This document shows, piece by piece, positions 16,889 through 25,339 of a stretch of DNA of 51,564 nt. A model generated the notes under the pieces. It did no database searches, was not told where the DNA came from, and saw only the letters and a program-made list of their open reading frames with translations. The DNA comes from DATDCY01 sp031406795 [NCBI: Candidatus Rokuibacteriota bacterium] (GTDB lineage Bacteria; JAUVQV01), in contig JANOHV010000224.1 of NCBI GenBank assembly GCA_031406795.1, positions 1-51,564 of the forward strand, in the 5' to 3' direction. Made by a program: the position numbers and the translations under genes. Within the stretch, counting starts at the first letter, position 1, and each line of letters starts with the position of its first letter.

Positions 16889-19750
16889 CTAGCGCACGCC
16901 AAGGCTCGCGGTGCTGCCCACGCCGGTCGACGAGATGGCCGTCACCTTCGTGGCGGTGCCGCGTGAAACCAGACCTGCCCCGGAGAAGGACCAGGTGTTG
17001 TCCGCCAGCACCGGCACGGCCGCGATGACCGGTCCGGTCGCATCGCCTGCGTGCAGCGTGATCAGGGAGCCGGGAAGGTTGTCGGTGCCGGTGATCGCCC
17101 AGATCGCCCGCGCCACGGAGTAACTGGCGCGGGTGATCTTGAGCACTTCGGCCTGGGTGGCCTGGATGGTGAAGGTGAGCGTCGAGAACAACCCCCCCTG
17201 ATCCCTGACCCGCACGCTGACGTTGACGAGCGTTGCAGTCGCGGGTCTCCAGGCGATCAGTCCGCCGGCGCTCACGGTCATCCCCGCCGGCCCCGAAACG
17301 AGCGAGAAGGTCAGGATCGAGCCGGGGGCGTCAACGGCCGTCAACTGGAAGCGGTAGTCCCGGTTGATCAGCGCGGTCCCCGGCGGTATCGAGGTGAACG
17401 CCGGGGCGGTGTTCGTGGATCTCACCACGAGCGAGAAGGACTGCGTGGCGAAAAGACCCCCCTGATCCGTCACGCGAGCGGTAACCGGGAACGTGCCGGC
17501 CACCGCAGAGGTGAAGGAGATGCTTCCGGCGGCGCTGATCGTCATCCCCGCGGGGAAAAGGTCCAGCGAGTACGTCAGCGTGTCACCGGGGGTGTCCGTG
17601 GCGACGAGGGCGTAGACGAAGGCCTGCCCCACCAGTCCCGCCGCGGCGGGCGTCGACGTGATCACGGGCGGGCTGCCGACCGCGAGCACGAAGCTCTGCG
17701 TGGCGAACAGGCCCCCCTGATCCGTCACGCGGGCGGTGACCGAGAACAGGCCAGCCGTCGCAGGAGTGAAGGAAAAGACCCCCGTCGGGCCGATCGTCAT
17801 GCCAATGGGGGCGACGTCCAGCGAATAGCTCAGCACGTCGCCGGGGGTGTCCGTGGCCACGAGCGTGTAGACGAAGGGCTGACCCGCCAGCAAACTCGTG
17901 GTAACGGGCGTCGAAGTGATCGCCGGCGGGAGGTTCAACACCGGCACGTTTATGGAATAGATCTGGGTGGCGAAGAAGCCGCCCAGGTCGGTCACGCGAA
18001 CCGTCACGGGGAAGTCGCCGATGGCGGCAGGCGTCCAGGCGACAAGCCCGCTCGCGGAAATCGTCATGCCGAGCGGTGCGACATCCAGGGAGTAGGTCAC
18101 AGGCCCGCCGTTGGGGTCGGACGCCAGCACCTGGTAGGTGTAGGGCTGGTTGCCGATCCCGGTGAGGACCGGGAGCGACGAAATCAGCGGTGCGAGGTTA
18201 TCGGCCACCGTAATGGTGAAGGACTGCGAGACAGAGAGCAAACCCTGGTCGGTCACGGTGATCGTGACATCAGCCGTGTAGGGGAACAGCGCAGCCGTGG
18301 GGGGGAGCCAGGAGACCAGCCCCGTCGTGGGATTGATCGTCATGCCGGCGGGTGCCGTGAACAATGCGTAATTCAGCGTGCTGCCCGGGTCGTCGGTGGC
18401 CAGGACCTGGTAGCTATACGCCTCAAGCGCAATGGCGGTGGTCACGGCGGTGGAGGTGATTGCCGGCGGCCGATTGATCACCGCGACGATCACCGGTTCG
18501 GTGTCCGAGCCGCCGCCCGGAACGGCGGTCTGCGTGATGAAGGCCGGCGGGGCGATCAAGCCGGGGCCGAGAAAGACCGGAGCGTCAATGGGGGTGATGA
18601 TCGGCGGGAGCGCGCTCTGGTCGCTCGAGAGAGCGGCGAAAAGCAGGGTTTGGCTCGAGGGGTCGAAGAAATTGAGCGCCCAGACCGTATCGGTGACCGG
18701 GACGGTGACGATACCCGGCGGGACGTCGCTGATGTTCGTCACGCCGATCGTCGCCGGCAGCGGGGTCGTCGCCCCGTCGAACGGGATGCGGGCGTAGTAC
18801 CGCCCCGCTCCCGGCTCCTCCCGCATGGCCACCCCGAGGGCTCCCACCCCGGTGACCTGGAGGTTCTGCGCGGGCAGCGAACTGGCGAAGACGTCGACGA
18901 AACCGGCGCCCAGCGCGTCGCGCTGGTAGGCGGCGCGATCGACCTTGACGCCGGCGCGTGTCGCGATCTTGCCAAAGAGCACGAAATTGACCGTCGAGAT
19001 CACGGAGGTGCCGTTGATCGTGTTGAGCACGGCGCCGCGGGGCCCGACGATCATGAAGAAGTTCGTGCCGAGCGGGCTGCCGGTCACCTGATGCGGCACC
19101 TGGGGGTTCCCGAGGTAGGCGATGCCGCTGAGCGGATCGACGTAGGGCCGGGCCGGATCGACCACGTCCGGACCTACCCACCGCAGATAGGGGCCGATTG
19201 AGCTCTTGAGGGCGCCGGAGAACGGCCCGATGCCGATGTCAGCGACGTAATTGATGTCGCGTTTCCCGAGCGGGTCCCGCACGACGTTGAAGTCCAGCCG
19301 GCCGTAGGGATGATAGATGGTGTAGATCCCGTCCACCGGCAGCCCGGTGACGCGGACGCGCACCCGACCGAAAGTGATCTGGTCGCCGTTCACCGGATCG
19401 CCGGCGGAGTAGGCGGCTTCCAGACCGAGTACGAGCAGCGCGTCGACCGCACCGGCGCCGAGAATCGCGGCTTCGCCGTACCAGTAGAACGCCTCGCCCC
19501 CGAATCCCGTCTGTACCGACCAGGGATTGGCCGGATCGACGGGGTCGAAGAAGCACGGGCCGTTGAGGCCGTCGCCGTCGAGACAAAGCTCAAGCTTGGT
19601 CCCCGGCGTGTCCTGGTACCACATCGGGAAGCCGTTCGCGGGGTCGACCGGCCCCACGGCGGCGAGCCCGGCCCAGGCGGACTGCGCCAGGCCGAAGAGC
19701 AGCAGGACGAGAACTCCCACCACGTTACGCATGATCCGTTGTGCTTTCAT
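16889..19750 (-). CDS. Large exported protein: WYxD/HPYG domain plus five Ig-like (He_PIG) domains
   Basis: The start is the ATG at 19750, preceded by gaaaggtg; it gives 953 residues with a Sec signal ending at about residue 27 (SAWA). Residues 28-430 are homologous along their whole length to the neighbouring 19812-21110 protein (NGFPMWYQDT, CFFDPVDPANPWSVQTGFGGEAFYW, YHPYG, GTNFF, GFVDVFASS). Then follow five cadherin-like He_PIG domains of 85-95 residues with recurring PPAITSTPV, YSLDVAPAGMTI and VTARVTDQGGLFATQSF. The last 80 residues form a further domain also found at the end of the 39243 protein. I know no function for the N-terminal domain. The protein is probably surface-exposed or secreted. 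Confidence 0.85.
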   Translation of the reverse strand: MKAQRIMRNVVGVLVLLLFGLAQSAWAGLAAVGPVDPANGFPMWYQDTPGTKLELCLDGDGLNGPCFFDPVDPANPWSVQTGFGGEAFYWYGEAAILGAGAVDALLVLGLEAAYSAGDPVNGDQITFGRVRVRVTGLPVDGIYTIYHPYGRLDFNVVRDPLGKRDINYVADIGIGPFSGALKSSIGPYLRWVGPDVVDPARPYVDPLSGIAYLGNPQVPHQVTGSPLGTNFFMIVGPRGAVLNTINGTSVISTVNFVLFGKIATRAGVKVDRAAYQRDALGAGFVDVFASSLPAQNLQVTGVGALGVAMREEPGAGRYYARIPFDGATTPLPATIGVTNISDVPPGIVTVPVTDTVWALNFFDPSSQTLLFAALSSDQSALPPIITPIDAPVFLGPGLIAPPAFITQTAVPGGGSDTEPVIVAVINRPPAITSTAVTTAIALEAYSYQVLATDDPGSTLNYALFTAPAGMTINPTTGLVSWLPPTAALFPYTADVTITVTDQGLLSVSQSFTITVADNLAPLISSLPVLTGIGNQPYTYQVLASDPNGGPVTYSLDVAPLGMTISASGLVAWTPAAIGDFPVTVRVTDLGGFFATQIYSINVPVLNLPPAITSTPVTTSLLAGQPFVYTLVATDTPGDVLSYSLDVAPIGMTIGPTGVFSFTPATAGLFSVTARVTDQGGLFATQSFVLAVGSPPVITSTPAAAGLVGQAFVYALVATDTPGDTLTYSLDLFPAGMTISAAGSISFTSAVAGTFPVTARVTDQGGLFATQSFSLVVRSTNTAPAFTSIPPGTALINRDYRFQLTAVDAPGSILTFSLVSGPAGMTVSAGGLIAWRPATATLVNVSVRVRDQGGLFSTLTFTIQATQAEVLKITRASYSVARAIWAITGTDNLPGSLITLHAGDATGPVIAAVPVLADNTWSFSGAGLVSRGTATKVTAISSTGVGSTASLGVR

Positions 19751-19811
19751 CGTGTGCACCTTTCTTTCCATGGTCCGTTGTCAGCAGCGAAGACGTACGC
19801 CCGAGCGCTCA

Positions 19812-21110
19812 TCACGGGACGGCCGGGATCGCCGGCCCGGCGCCGCTCACCGGTTCCGCCGGGTCGACCCCGCCGGCCGAGGAGGTCACGGTGACCGTCG
19901 CCGGCGGCGCCAGCATGGGGGGGAGCGCCAGCACGCCGCCGGTGAGCGGGCCGAAGCCGGTGGCCGTCAGCACCGGCGGCACGGCCAGATCACTCGATGC
20001 GGCAGTGACCGTCAGCATGCCCGTCGCGGTGTCGTAGTTCGCCGCCGTGACGCTCACGTCGTCAACGACGGGCCGCGAGACCACGAAGTCAGGCGTGTCG
20101 GAGACGTTCGTCACCGAAACCGTGCCCGGCAGCGGGGGGGCGGCTCCGCCGATAGGCACGCGCAGGAAATACCGGCCGCTCGCCGGCTCCTCGCCCATGG
20201 CGGTCGCCGCAATCCCCGGTCCCGAGAGCTGGACCTGCTGCCCCGGGACGGAACTCGCGAAGACGTCGACGAAACCCGTGCCGTCTGCGGCCCGCGTGTA
20301 CACCGCGCGGTCGACGCCCACGCCGAAGCGGGTCGCAATCCGTCCGGTGAGGGTGAAGAACGGTTCGGTGATCGTGTTGTTCAAGACGCCACCGCGCTCA
20401 AACTCACCGGTGATGTCAACGCCGGCCGGGCCGATGATGCGGAAGAAATTCGTGCCGAAGGGGCTGCCGGTCACGGCATGCCGCAACCCCGGGTTGGCGA
20501 TCAGAGAGACTCCCGTGGCGGGATCGACGAAGGGGAAGCCCGCCGTCGGGGTCAGGAAGGGACCGATGGCCCCCGTGAGCGCTCCGGTGAAGTCCCCGGG
20601 GGCGCCGATGCCGATGTCCTCGGTGTAGTTGACCTGTCGGGAGGCCCGCGGCGCCGTGCCCAGCACAACGTTGAAGCTCTTCGTACCGTAGGGGTGAACC
20701 AGCGTATAGATTCCGTCGACGGGGAAGCCGCTCGCGCGAAAGCGCACCCGCGCGAACGTCACCTGATCGCCGTTTACCGGAGCGCCGCCGGCATAGGCCG
20801 CCTCCAGGGCGATCGTCAGGTCGCCGTTGACCGCGCGGCTATTGATGTTGCCGACGGCCATCATGTAGAAAGCCTCGGCGCCGAAACCCGTCTGCACCGA
20901 CCAGGGGATGGCGGGGTTGACCGGGTCGAAGACGCAGGGCCCGGTGACCAGGCACAGCGACAACGCCACTCCATTCGTATCCCGGTACCAGAGCGGGAAG
21001 CCGTTCCCGGGATCGGCCGGCCCGACCTGCTGAAGCGCCGCCCCCGCCGGCGCTGCCGAGAAACCGATCAGGGCTGCAAAAAGAATCGCCAAACCTGTTC
21101 TGTACGCCAT
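19812..21110 (-). CDS. Exported WYxD/HPYG-domain protein, short paralogue
   Basis: The protein has 432 residues from ATG 21110, with gggaggag seven bases upstream and a Sec signal (ILFAALIGFSAAPAGA). It is a full-length paralogue of the first half of the next gene: NGFPLWYRDTNG, PWSVQTGFGAEAFYM, PVNGDQVTFARVRFR, GIYTLVHPYG, GTNFFRIIGP, GFVDVFASS. It lacks the Ig-like domains and ends in a Pro/Ala/Val-rich tail. The genes are 61 bases apart in the same direction and probably share a transcript, so this looks like a tandem duplication in which one copy carries, or has gained, the Ig array. Function is unknown. Confidence 0.85.
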   Translation of the reverse strand: MAYRTGLAILFAALIGFSAAPAGAALQQVGPADPGNGFPLWYRDTNGVALSLCLVTGPCVFDPVNPAIPWSVQTGFGAEAFYMMAVGNINSRAVNGDLTIALEAAYAGGAPVNGDQVTFARVRFRASGFPVDGIYTLVHPYGTKSFNVVLGTAPRASRQVNYTEDIGIGAPGDFTGALTGAIGPFLTPTAGFPFVDPATGVSLIANPGLRHAVTGSPFGTNFFRIIGPAGVDITGEFERGGVLNNTITEPFFTLTGRIATRFGVGVDRAVYTRAADGTGFVDVFASSVPGQQVQLSGPGIAATAMGEEPASGRYFLRVPIGGAAPPLPGTVSVTNVSDTPDFVVSRPVVDDVSVTAANYDTATGMLTVTAASSDLAVPPVLTATGFGPLTGGVLALPPMLAPPATVTVTSSAGGVDPAEPVSGAGPAIPAVP

Positions 21111-21438
21111 TGTCGCTCCTCCCTTGCCTATTTTGTTCACTTGAGACACCCCTCAGTGCGGTTGTCCGGACCTTTCCCATTCGGGTGTTATTCATTGCTA
21201 AACTAAGCTTTGACTACGGAAATGACAATACTTATAACACACCATTCTTCAGGGGTGCCGCGCCAGGCGAGCGCGTCAGCGCAGATTCAGGCCGGCGTGG
21301 GCGGCGATGACGCGGACGGCAAGGGGCAGCGGAAAAACGCCCGAAAACCCGATCGCGGTTGCCCGCGCACGGCTCCCGGCGCCGCAGGACCGCAGGCAAG
21401 GGTTGCCGCCGGCCCCGCCGCTGTGCTACCTCTGTACC
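21111..21438. other. Divergent intergenic region
   Basis: This 328-base region separates the leftward exported proteins from the rightward kinase. An AT-rich core (about 21180-21245) contains the rightward promoter listed separately. On the minus strand, 32-38 bases before the leftward start codon, is the heptamer TGTCTCA (plus-strand TGAGACA at 21142-21148), the same word found upstream of the 27649 and 39243 genes. I see no clear leftward promoter and no sigma54-type -24/-12 pair. Confidence 0.45.
21210..21238 (+). promoter_or_regulatory. Sigma70-type promoter for the kinase/activator operon
   Basis: TTGACT (21210-21215) and TATAAC (21233-21238) are separated by exactly 17 bases; each hexamer matches the housekeeping consensus at five of six positions. 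Transcription would start near 21245, giving a leader of about 190 bases before the ATG at 21439. Confidence 0.7.
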
Positions 21439-23421
21439 ATGAGTAGCGTGCTTGTCGGGAGCGGCGGCGATCTGCTGGCGGCGCTCCAGGTCCTGCAACT
21501 GCCCGCCTTCGCGATCGACGAGGCGGGCGGGATCACCGGCTGCAACGAGGGTGTCCTGCGCGTGCTGGAGTTCGACCCGGCGGCGGTGGTCGGCCGGAAC
21601 ATCGGCGAGTTGCTCTCTCCGGACCCCGCGTCGGCGCCGGCAGCCGGCCTGTTCGGCGCGACCTGCTTGCGCGGGGACGGCAGCTCCTTCCCGGCGGCGG
21701 TGGGTGTCGTGCCCCTGCCGGCCGACCCGGGCGTGCGCCTGGTCGTGGTGCGCGACGCGCCGCAGCTGCGACGGGCGGCCGCGGGGGATTTCGGGGCGGC
21801 GGGCGGCGCGGATGCGGAGCGGGTCGCGCACCTCGAGATCATCAACGAACTCAGCGGTATCATCAACTCCAGCCTGAGCATCGGCACCATCTTCCGCATG
21901 GTGGTCAAGGAGCTGCGCAAGCTGATCGACTACAGCCGCGCCAGCCTGCTGCTCTACCGCGAGAAGCAGGACGACCTGTTGATCTTCGCCCTCGACACCG
22001 AGATGCGCACGGTGATGACCAAGGGCGTCAAGGCGCCGATGGAGGGGACGAGCGCCGGCTGGGTCGTGCGCAACAACCGGCCCTGGATCAGCCACGATCT
22101 GGAGCAGACCCCCTTCGCGCTGGACCGCAAGCTGCTGCGCGAGGGGATCCGCTCGACGATCAGCATCCCGCTCTCCCACGACCGCATGCTCGGCGTCTTC
22201 AACTTCGACAGCACCGTCCCGGACCGGTACTCCGAGCGGGACCTGGCGCTGCTGCTGCCGGTGGCCAAGCACATCGCGATCGCGCTGGAGAACGCGATCC
22301 TCTTCGAGGAGATCTCGCGCGAGAAGAAGGAGTGGGAGCGCACCTTCGACGCCATCACCGACATGGTCTGGATCGAGGACGGCAAGCGCCGGGTCGTCCG
22401 GGCCAACCGCACCCTGCTGCAGAAGACGGGGTTCGCGGCGGCCGACGTCGGGAACCACCACTGCGGCGAACTGCTCGAGCGCCTCGGGGTCGCGGGCAGC
22501 CGCTGTCTGTGCGAGGAGACCCGGGAGGGCCGGCGACCCGCCTCGCAGGAGTTCAACACGGCGGGCGGGAGCATCTTTCAGTTCTACGCCTACCCGCTGT
22601 TCGACGAGGAGGGGAGGCTCTACGCGATCGTCCACTATCTCAAGGATGTCACGGGACAAAAGCGCATGGAGCAGCAGCTGATCCGCTCGGACCGGCTGGC
22701 GTCGCTCGGGACCCTGGTGGCGGGCATCGCGCACGAGATCAACAACCCGCTCGGGATCATCGCGGGCTACGCGGAAGCCCTGCTCGACCGCGCGGTCGAC
22801 CCGGGCCTGCGGGCTGTCGGCGAGTTCGAGGACTTCCCGGAGTACCTCGGGACGATCCACCACGAGATCTTCCGCTGCAAGAGCATCCTGCAGAGCCTGC
22901 TGGAGTTCGCGCGGCCTTCGGCCGGCACCTACCGCGAGATCGACGTCAACGTGCTGATCAAGGAGGTGCTGCTGCTGCTGCAGCATCGCACGGCGCGGTT
23001 GCAGCACCGGATCGACCTGCGCCTGACCCGCGAGTTGCCGAAAATCTTCGCCGACGCCGGGAGCCTGCGGCAGGTGCTGATGAACCTGCTGCTCAACGCC
23101 ATCTATTTCACCCCGGAGGGCGGGAGCATCTCCATCGCGACCGAAGCCGCCGACGCCGGCGCTCCGGTCCGGCAGGGGTTCCCGGCGCGCGCCGGCACGG
23201 TCCGGCTGACCGTCAGGGACACGGGCGCCGGGATCGCGCCGGAGGTTCTGCGCAAGGTCTTCGACCCGTTTTTCACCACCAAGCCGGTCGGGGAGGGCAC
23301 CGGGCTCGGCCTGACCATCAGCCACCGCATCATCGAGGAGCACGGCGGTTCGATCGACGTGGAGAGCACGCCGGGAAACGGGACGGCCTTCGTGATCACG
23401 CTGCCGTCGGCCGCGCCATGA
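21439..23421 (+). CDS. Soluble NtrB-like sensor kinase (PAS-GAF-PAS-HisKA-HATPase)
   Basis: The 660-residue protein starts at ATG 21439; upstream codons in frame are unlikely coding. It contains an N-terminal PAS (about 15-105), GAF (about 130-295, with VKAPMEGTSAGWVVRNNRP), a second PAS (about 300-415), HisKA with GIAHEINNPLGII and HATPase_c with LMNLLLNAIYFTPEGG, DTGAGI, FTTKPVGEGTGLGL. The HEINNPL box is typical of kinases that pair with NtrC-type activators. Its stop overlaps the start of such an activator (ATGA), so the two form a cognate pair. No membrane segment is present; the signal is cytoplasmic. Confidence 0.92.
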   Translation: MSSVLVGSGGDLLAALQVLQLPAFAIDEAGGITGCNEGVLRVLEFDPAAVVGRNIGELLSPDPASAPAAGLFGATCLRGDGSSFPAAVGVVPLPADPGVRLVVVRDAPQLRRAAAGDFGAAGGADAERVAHLEIINELSGIINSSLSIGTIFRMVVKELRKLIDYSRASLLLYREKQDDLLIFALDTEMRTVMTKGVKAPMEGTSAGWVVRNNRPWISHDLEQTPFALDRKLLREGIRSTISIPLSHDRMLGVFNFDSTVPDRYSERDLALLLPVAKHIAIALENAILFEEISREKKEWERTFDAITDMVWIEDGKRRVVRANRTLLQKTGFAAADVGNHHCGELLERLGVAGSRCLCEETREGRRPASQEFNTAGGSIFQFYAYPLFDEEGRLYAIVHYLKDVTGQKRMEQQLIRSDRLASLGTLVAGIAHEINNPLGIIAGYAEALLDRAVDPGLRAVGEFEDFPEYLGTIHHEIFRCKSILQSLLEFARPSAGTYREIDVNVLIKEVLLLLQHRTARLQHRIDLRLTRELPKIFADAGSLRQVLMNLLLNAIYFTPEGGSISIATEAADAGAPVRQGFPARAGTVRLTVRDTGAGIAPEVLRKVFDPFFTTKPVGEGTGLGLTISHRIIEEHGGSIDVESTPGNGTAFVITLPSAAP

Positions 23422-24773
23422 TTAAAGTCCTGGTCGTCGATGACGAGGAGCCGTTCCGCAGGCTGCTCAAGCGCGAACTGGGCCGCAAGGGCTTCTCCGT
23501 CGAGGTGGCGGCCGATGGCCGGGAGGCCCTCGGGCTGCTGCGCGAGCGGGCCTTCGACGTGATCCTGCTCGACGTGGTCATGCCGGGGCTGGACGGCCTC
23601 TCGACCATGAAGAAGCTGCGGGAGGACTCCGGTGCGCCGGCGATCATCGTGCTCACCGGCAAGGCCACCGTGGAGACGGCCGTCGAGGCGATGAAGAACG
23701 GCGCTTTCGACTATCTGACCAAGCCCTACAAGCTCGAGGAGCTGGTCATCCTCGTCAATCGCGCCCACGAATACGGCCAGCTGCGCGTGAAGAACCGGCA
23801 GCTCGAGCAGGAACTCGTCCGCCAGGAGTCCCCGGTCGAGTTCGTGGGCAGCAGCCGGCAGCTGCGCGAAATCCTCGCGCTGATCCGCAAGGTTGCGCCG
23901 ACCGACTCGCCGGTGCTCATCCAGGGCGAGAGCGGCACGGGCAAGGAGCTGGTCGCGAACACCCTCTGGCAGCACAGCCGGCGCTGCGCCTCGCCGTTCA
24001 TCCCGCTCAACTGCGCGACCTTCTCGGAGAGCCTCATCGAGTCCGAGCTGTTCGGGCACGAGAAGGGGGCGTTCACCAGCGCCGTCGCGGCCAAGCACGG
24101 CCTGGTCGAGGTGGCGGACAAGGGCACGCTGTTTCTCGATGAAATCGGCGAGATGCCGCTCGCGCTGCAGCCGAAGCTGCTGCGGTTTCTCGACGCGGGC
24201 GAGTACCGGCGCGTCGGGGGGACGCGGGCGCTGAGCGTGGATGTGCGCGTCATCGCCGCGACCAATCGCGACCTGCGCGGGATGATCGCCGCCGGCCGGT
24301 TCCGCGAGGACCTCTCGTACCGTCTCAACGTCATCACGATCACCATCCCGCCGCTGCGCGAGCGCGTGGAGGACATCCCGGAGCTCGCGCGCCACTTTCT
24401 CGGGAAATACAGCCGCAAGATGCTCAAGCCGGTGCGCGAATTCACCCCCGAGGCGCTGCGGGCGCTCGCGCACTATGCGTGGCCGGGCAATGTCCGGGAG
24501 CTCGAGAACGTCGTCGAGCGGGCGGTGATCCTCTGTGAGGGCGAGGCGATTGGCCGGGAGGATCTCGCCGTTGCCGACGGCAGCACGCCCGGGGGCGTCG
24601 CGGGCGAACGGCCCGGCACCGGTTCGCTCGAGGAGATCGAACGCGACCACATCCTGCGCGTGCTCAGAGAGACGGGGGGCAACCAGTCGCGCGCGAGCCA
24701 GCTGCTCGGGATCGACCGCAAGACGCTTTATCTCAAGCTCAGGAAATACGGGGTGCCGGAAACGCCCGCCTGA
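23418..24773 (+). CDS. Sigma54-dependent NtrC-family response regulator
   Basis: The protein has 451 residues. The receiver domain has Asp52 in LLDVVMPG and Lys102 in YLTKPYK. The AAA+ domain has Walker A GESGTGKE (170-177), Walker B GTLFLDE (236-242) and the sigma54-contact loop as GAFTSA (217-222), where most family members have GAFTGA. The Fis-type helix-turn-helix occupies about 410-445 (NQSRASQLLGIDRKTLYLKL). The start overlaps the kinase stop by four bases. It is the only sigma54 activator in the window and therefore the best candidate to drive the two sigma54-type promoters at 27527 and 39118; that link is inference. Confidence 0.93.
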   Translation: MIKVLVVDDEEPFRRLLKRELGRKGFSVEVAADGREALGLLRERAFDVILLDVVMPGLDGLSTMKKLREDSGAPAIIVLTGKATVETAVEAMKNGAFDYLTKPYKLEELVILVNRAHEYGQLRVKNRQLEQELVRQESPVEFVGSSRQLREILALIRKVAPTDSPVLIQGESGTGKELVANTLWQHSRRCASPFIPLNCATFSESLIESELFGHEKGAFTSAVAAKHGLVEVADKGTLFLDEIGEMPLALQPKLLRFLDAGEYRRVGGTRALSVDVRVIAATNRDLRGMIAAGRFREDLSYRLNVITITIPPLRERVEDIPELARHFLGKYSRKMLKPVREFTPEALRALAHYAWPGNVRELENVVERAVILCEGEAIGREDLAVADGSTPGGVAGERPGTGSLEEIERDHILRVLRETGGNQSRASQLLGIDRKTLYLKLRKYGVPETPA

Positions 24774-24787
24774 TGGCCGCGCGCTCC

Positions 24788-24816
24788 TTGACAAGGCCCG
24801 CTTTCGGCATTTTACT
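24788..24816 (+). promoter_or_regulatory. Sigma70-type promoter before the heme lipoprotein/barrel pair
   Basis: A consensus -35 TTGACA (24788-24793) is followed 17 bases later by TTTACT (24811-24816, four of six matches to TATAAT). Predicted transcription begins near 24823, about 64 bases before the ATG at 24887. It lies just after the activator gene stop. Confidence 0.65.
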
Positions 24817-24886
24817 GTTAAAGAGGAATACACGATCGTGGTCACCGAGGGCATCTGACGGTTCGCATGCTGGGGAGGGTCGGCCA

Positions 24887-25339
24887 ATGGGCTGGAAAGG
24901 CGTTTTTTTCGGTTGTCTTGCGCGGTGTACGCCGGTTGTCCTGCTGCTCGCGGCAGGCTGCGCCGGGGACGGCAGCGGTGTGTCGGAGAGCGATCCGGTT
25001 GCTCTCGAGCCGACGCTGGCCAGCATCGCGGCGAACATCTTCGTGCCCATCTGCGCCGTCTCGGGGTGCCACGCGGGAGCAGGCGCCCCGCAGGGTCTCA
25101 GGCTGGAATCCGCGGGGCTGGCGCACCAGAGTCTGGTCGGCGTGCCCAGCGCCGAGCGCCCGGATCTCGGGCTGCTCCGGGTGAGCGCCGGCCGGCCGGA
25201 TGCCAGCTATCTTGTCTGGAAGATCGAGGGCCGCGCGCAGATCGCGGGTGGCCGGATGCCGCTCGGGCAGCCGCCGCTCACCGAGGCGCAGAGCGCGGCG
25301 ATCAACCAGTGGATCGCCGACGGCGCGCCGGGGCTGTGA
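24887..25339 (+). CDS. Small lipoprotein with C-X4-CH motif, possible cytochrome
   Basis: The ATG at 24887 has ggggaggg seven bases upstream and gives 150 residues. The lipobox is Leu-Ala-Ala-Gly-Cys. Downstream, ICAVSGCHAGAGAP carries a C-X4-CH motif, and the C-terminal half reads RMPLGQPPLTEAQSAAINQWIADGAP, the usual Met-ligand and terminal-helix pattern of cytochrome c-like domains in envelope proteins. C-X4-CH hemes are known from cytochrome c3, but whether heme is attached here is unproved. Its stop overlaps the next start by one base (TGATG), so it is tightly coupled to the monoheme barrel gene and probably hands electrons to or takes them from it. Confidence 0.8.
   Translation: MGWKGVFFGCLARCTPVVLLLAAGCAGDGSGVSESDPVALEPTLASIAANIFVPICAVSGCHAGAGAPQGLRLESAGLAHQSLVGVPSAERPDLGLLRVSAGRPDASYLVWKIEGRAQIAGGRMPLGQPPLTEAQSAAINQWIADGAPGL

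Noticed and set aside
21200-21228. A leftward sigma70 promoter (TTGTCA, 17 bases, TAGTTT) for the 21110 gene
   Set aside because: The -10 matches only three of six positions, and the DNA overlaps a much better rightward promoter.
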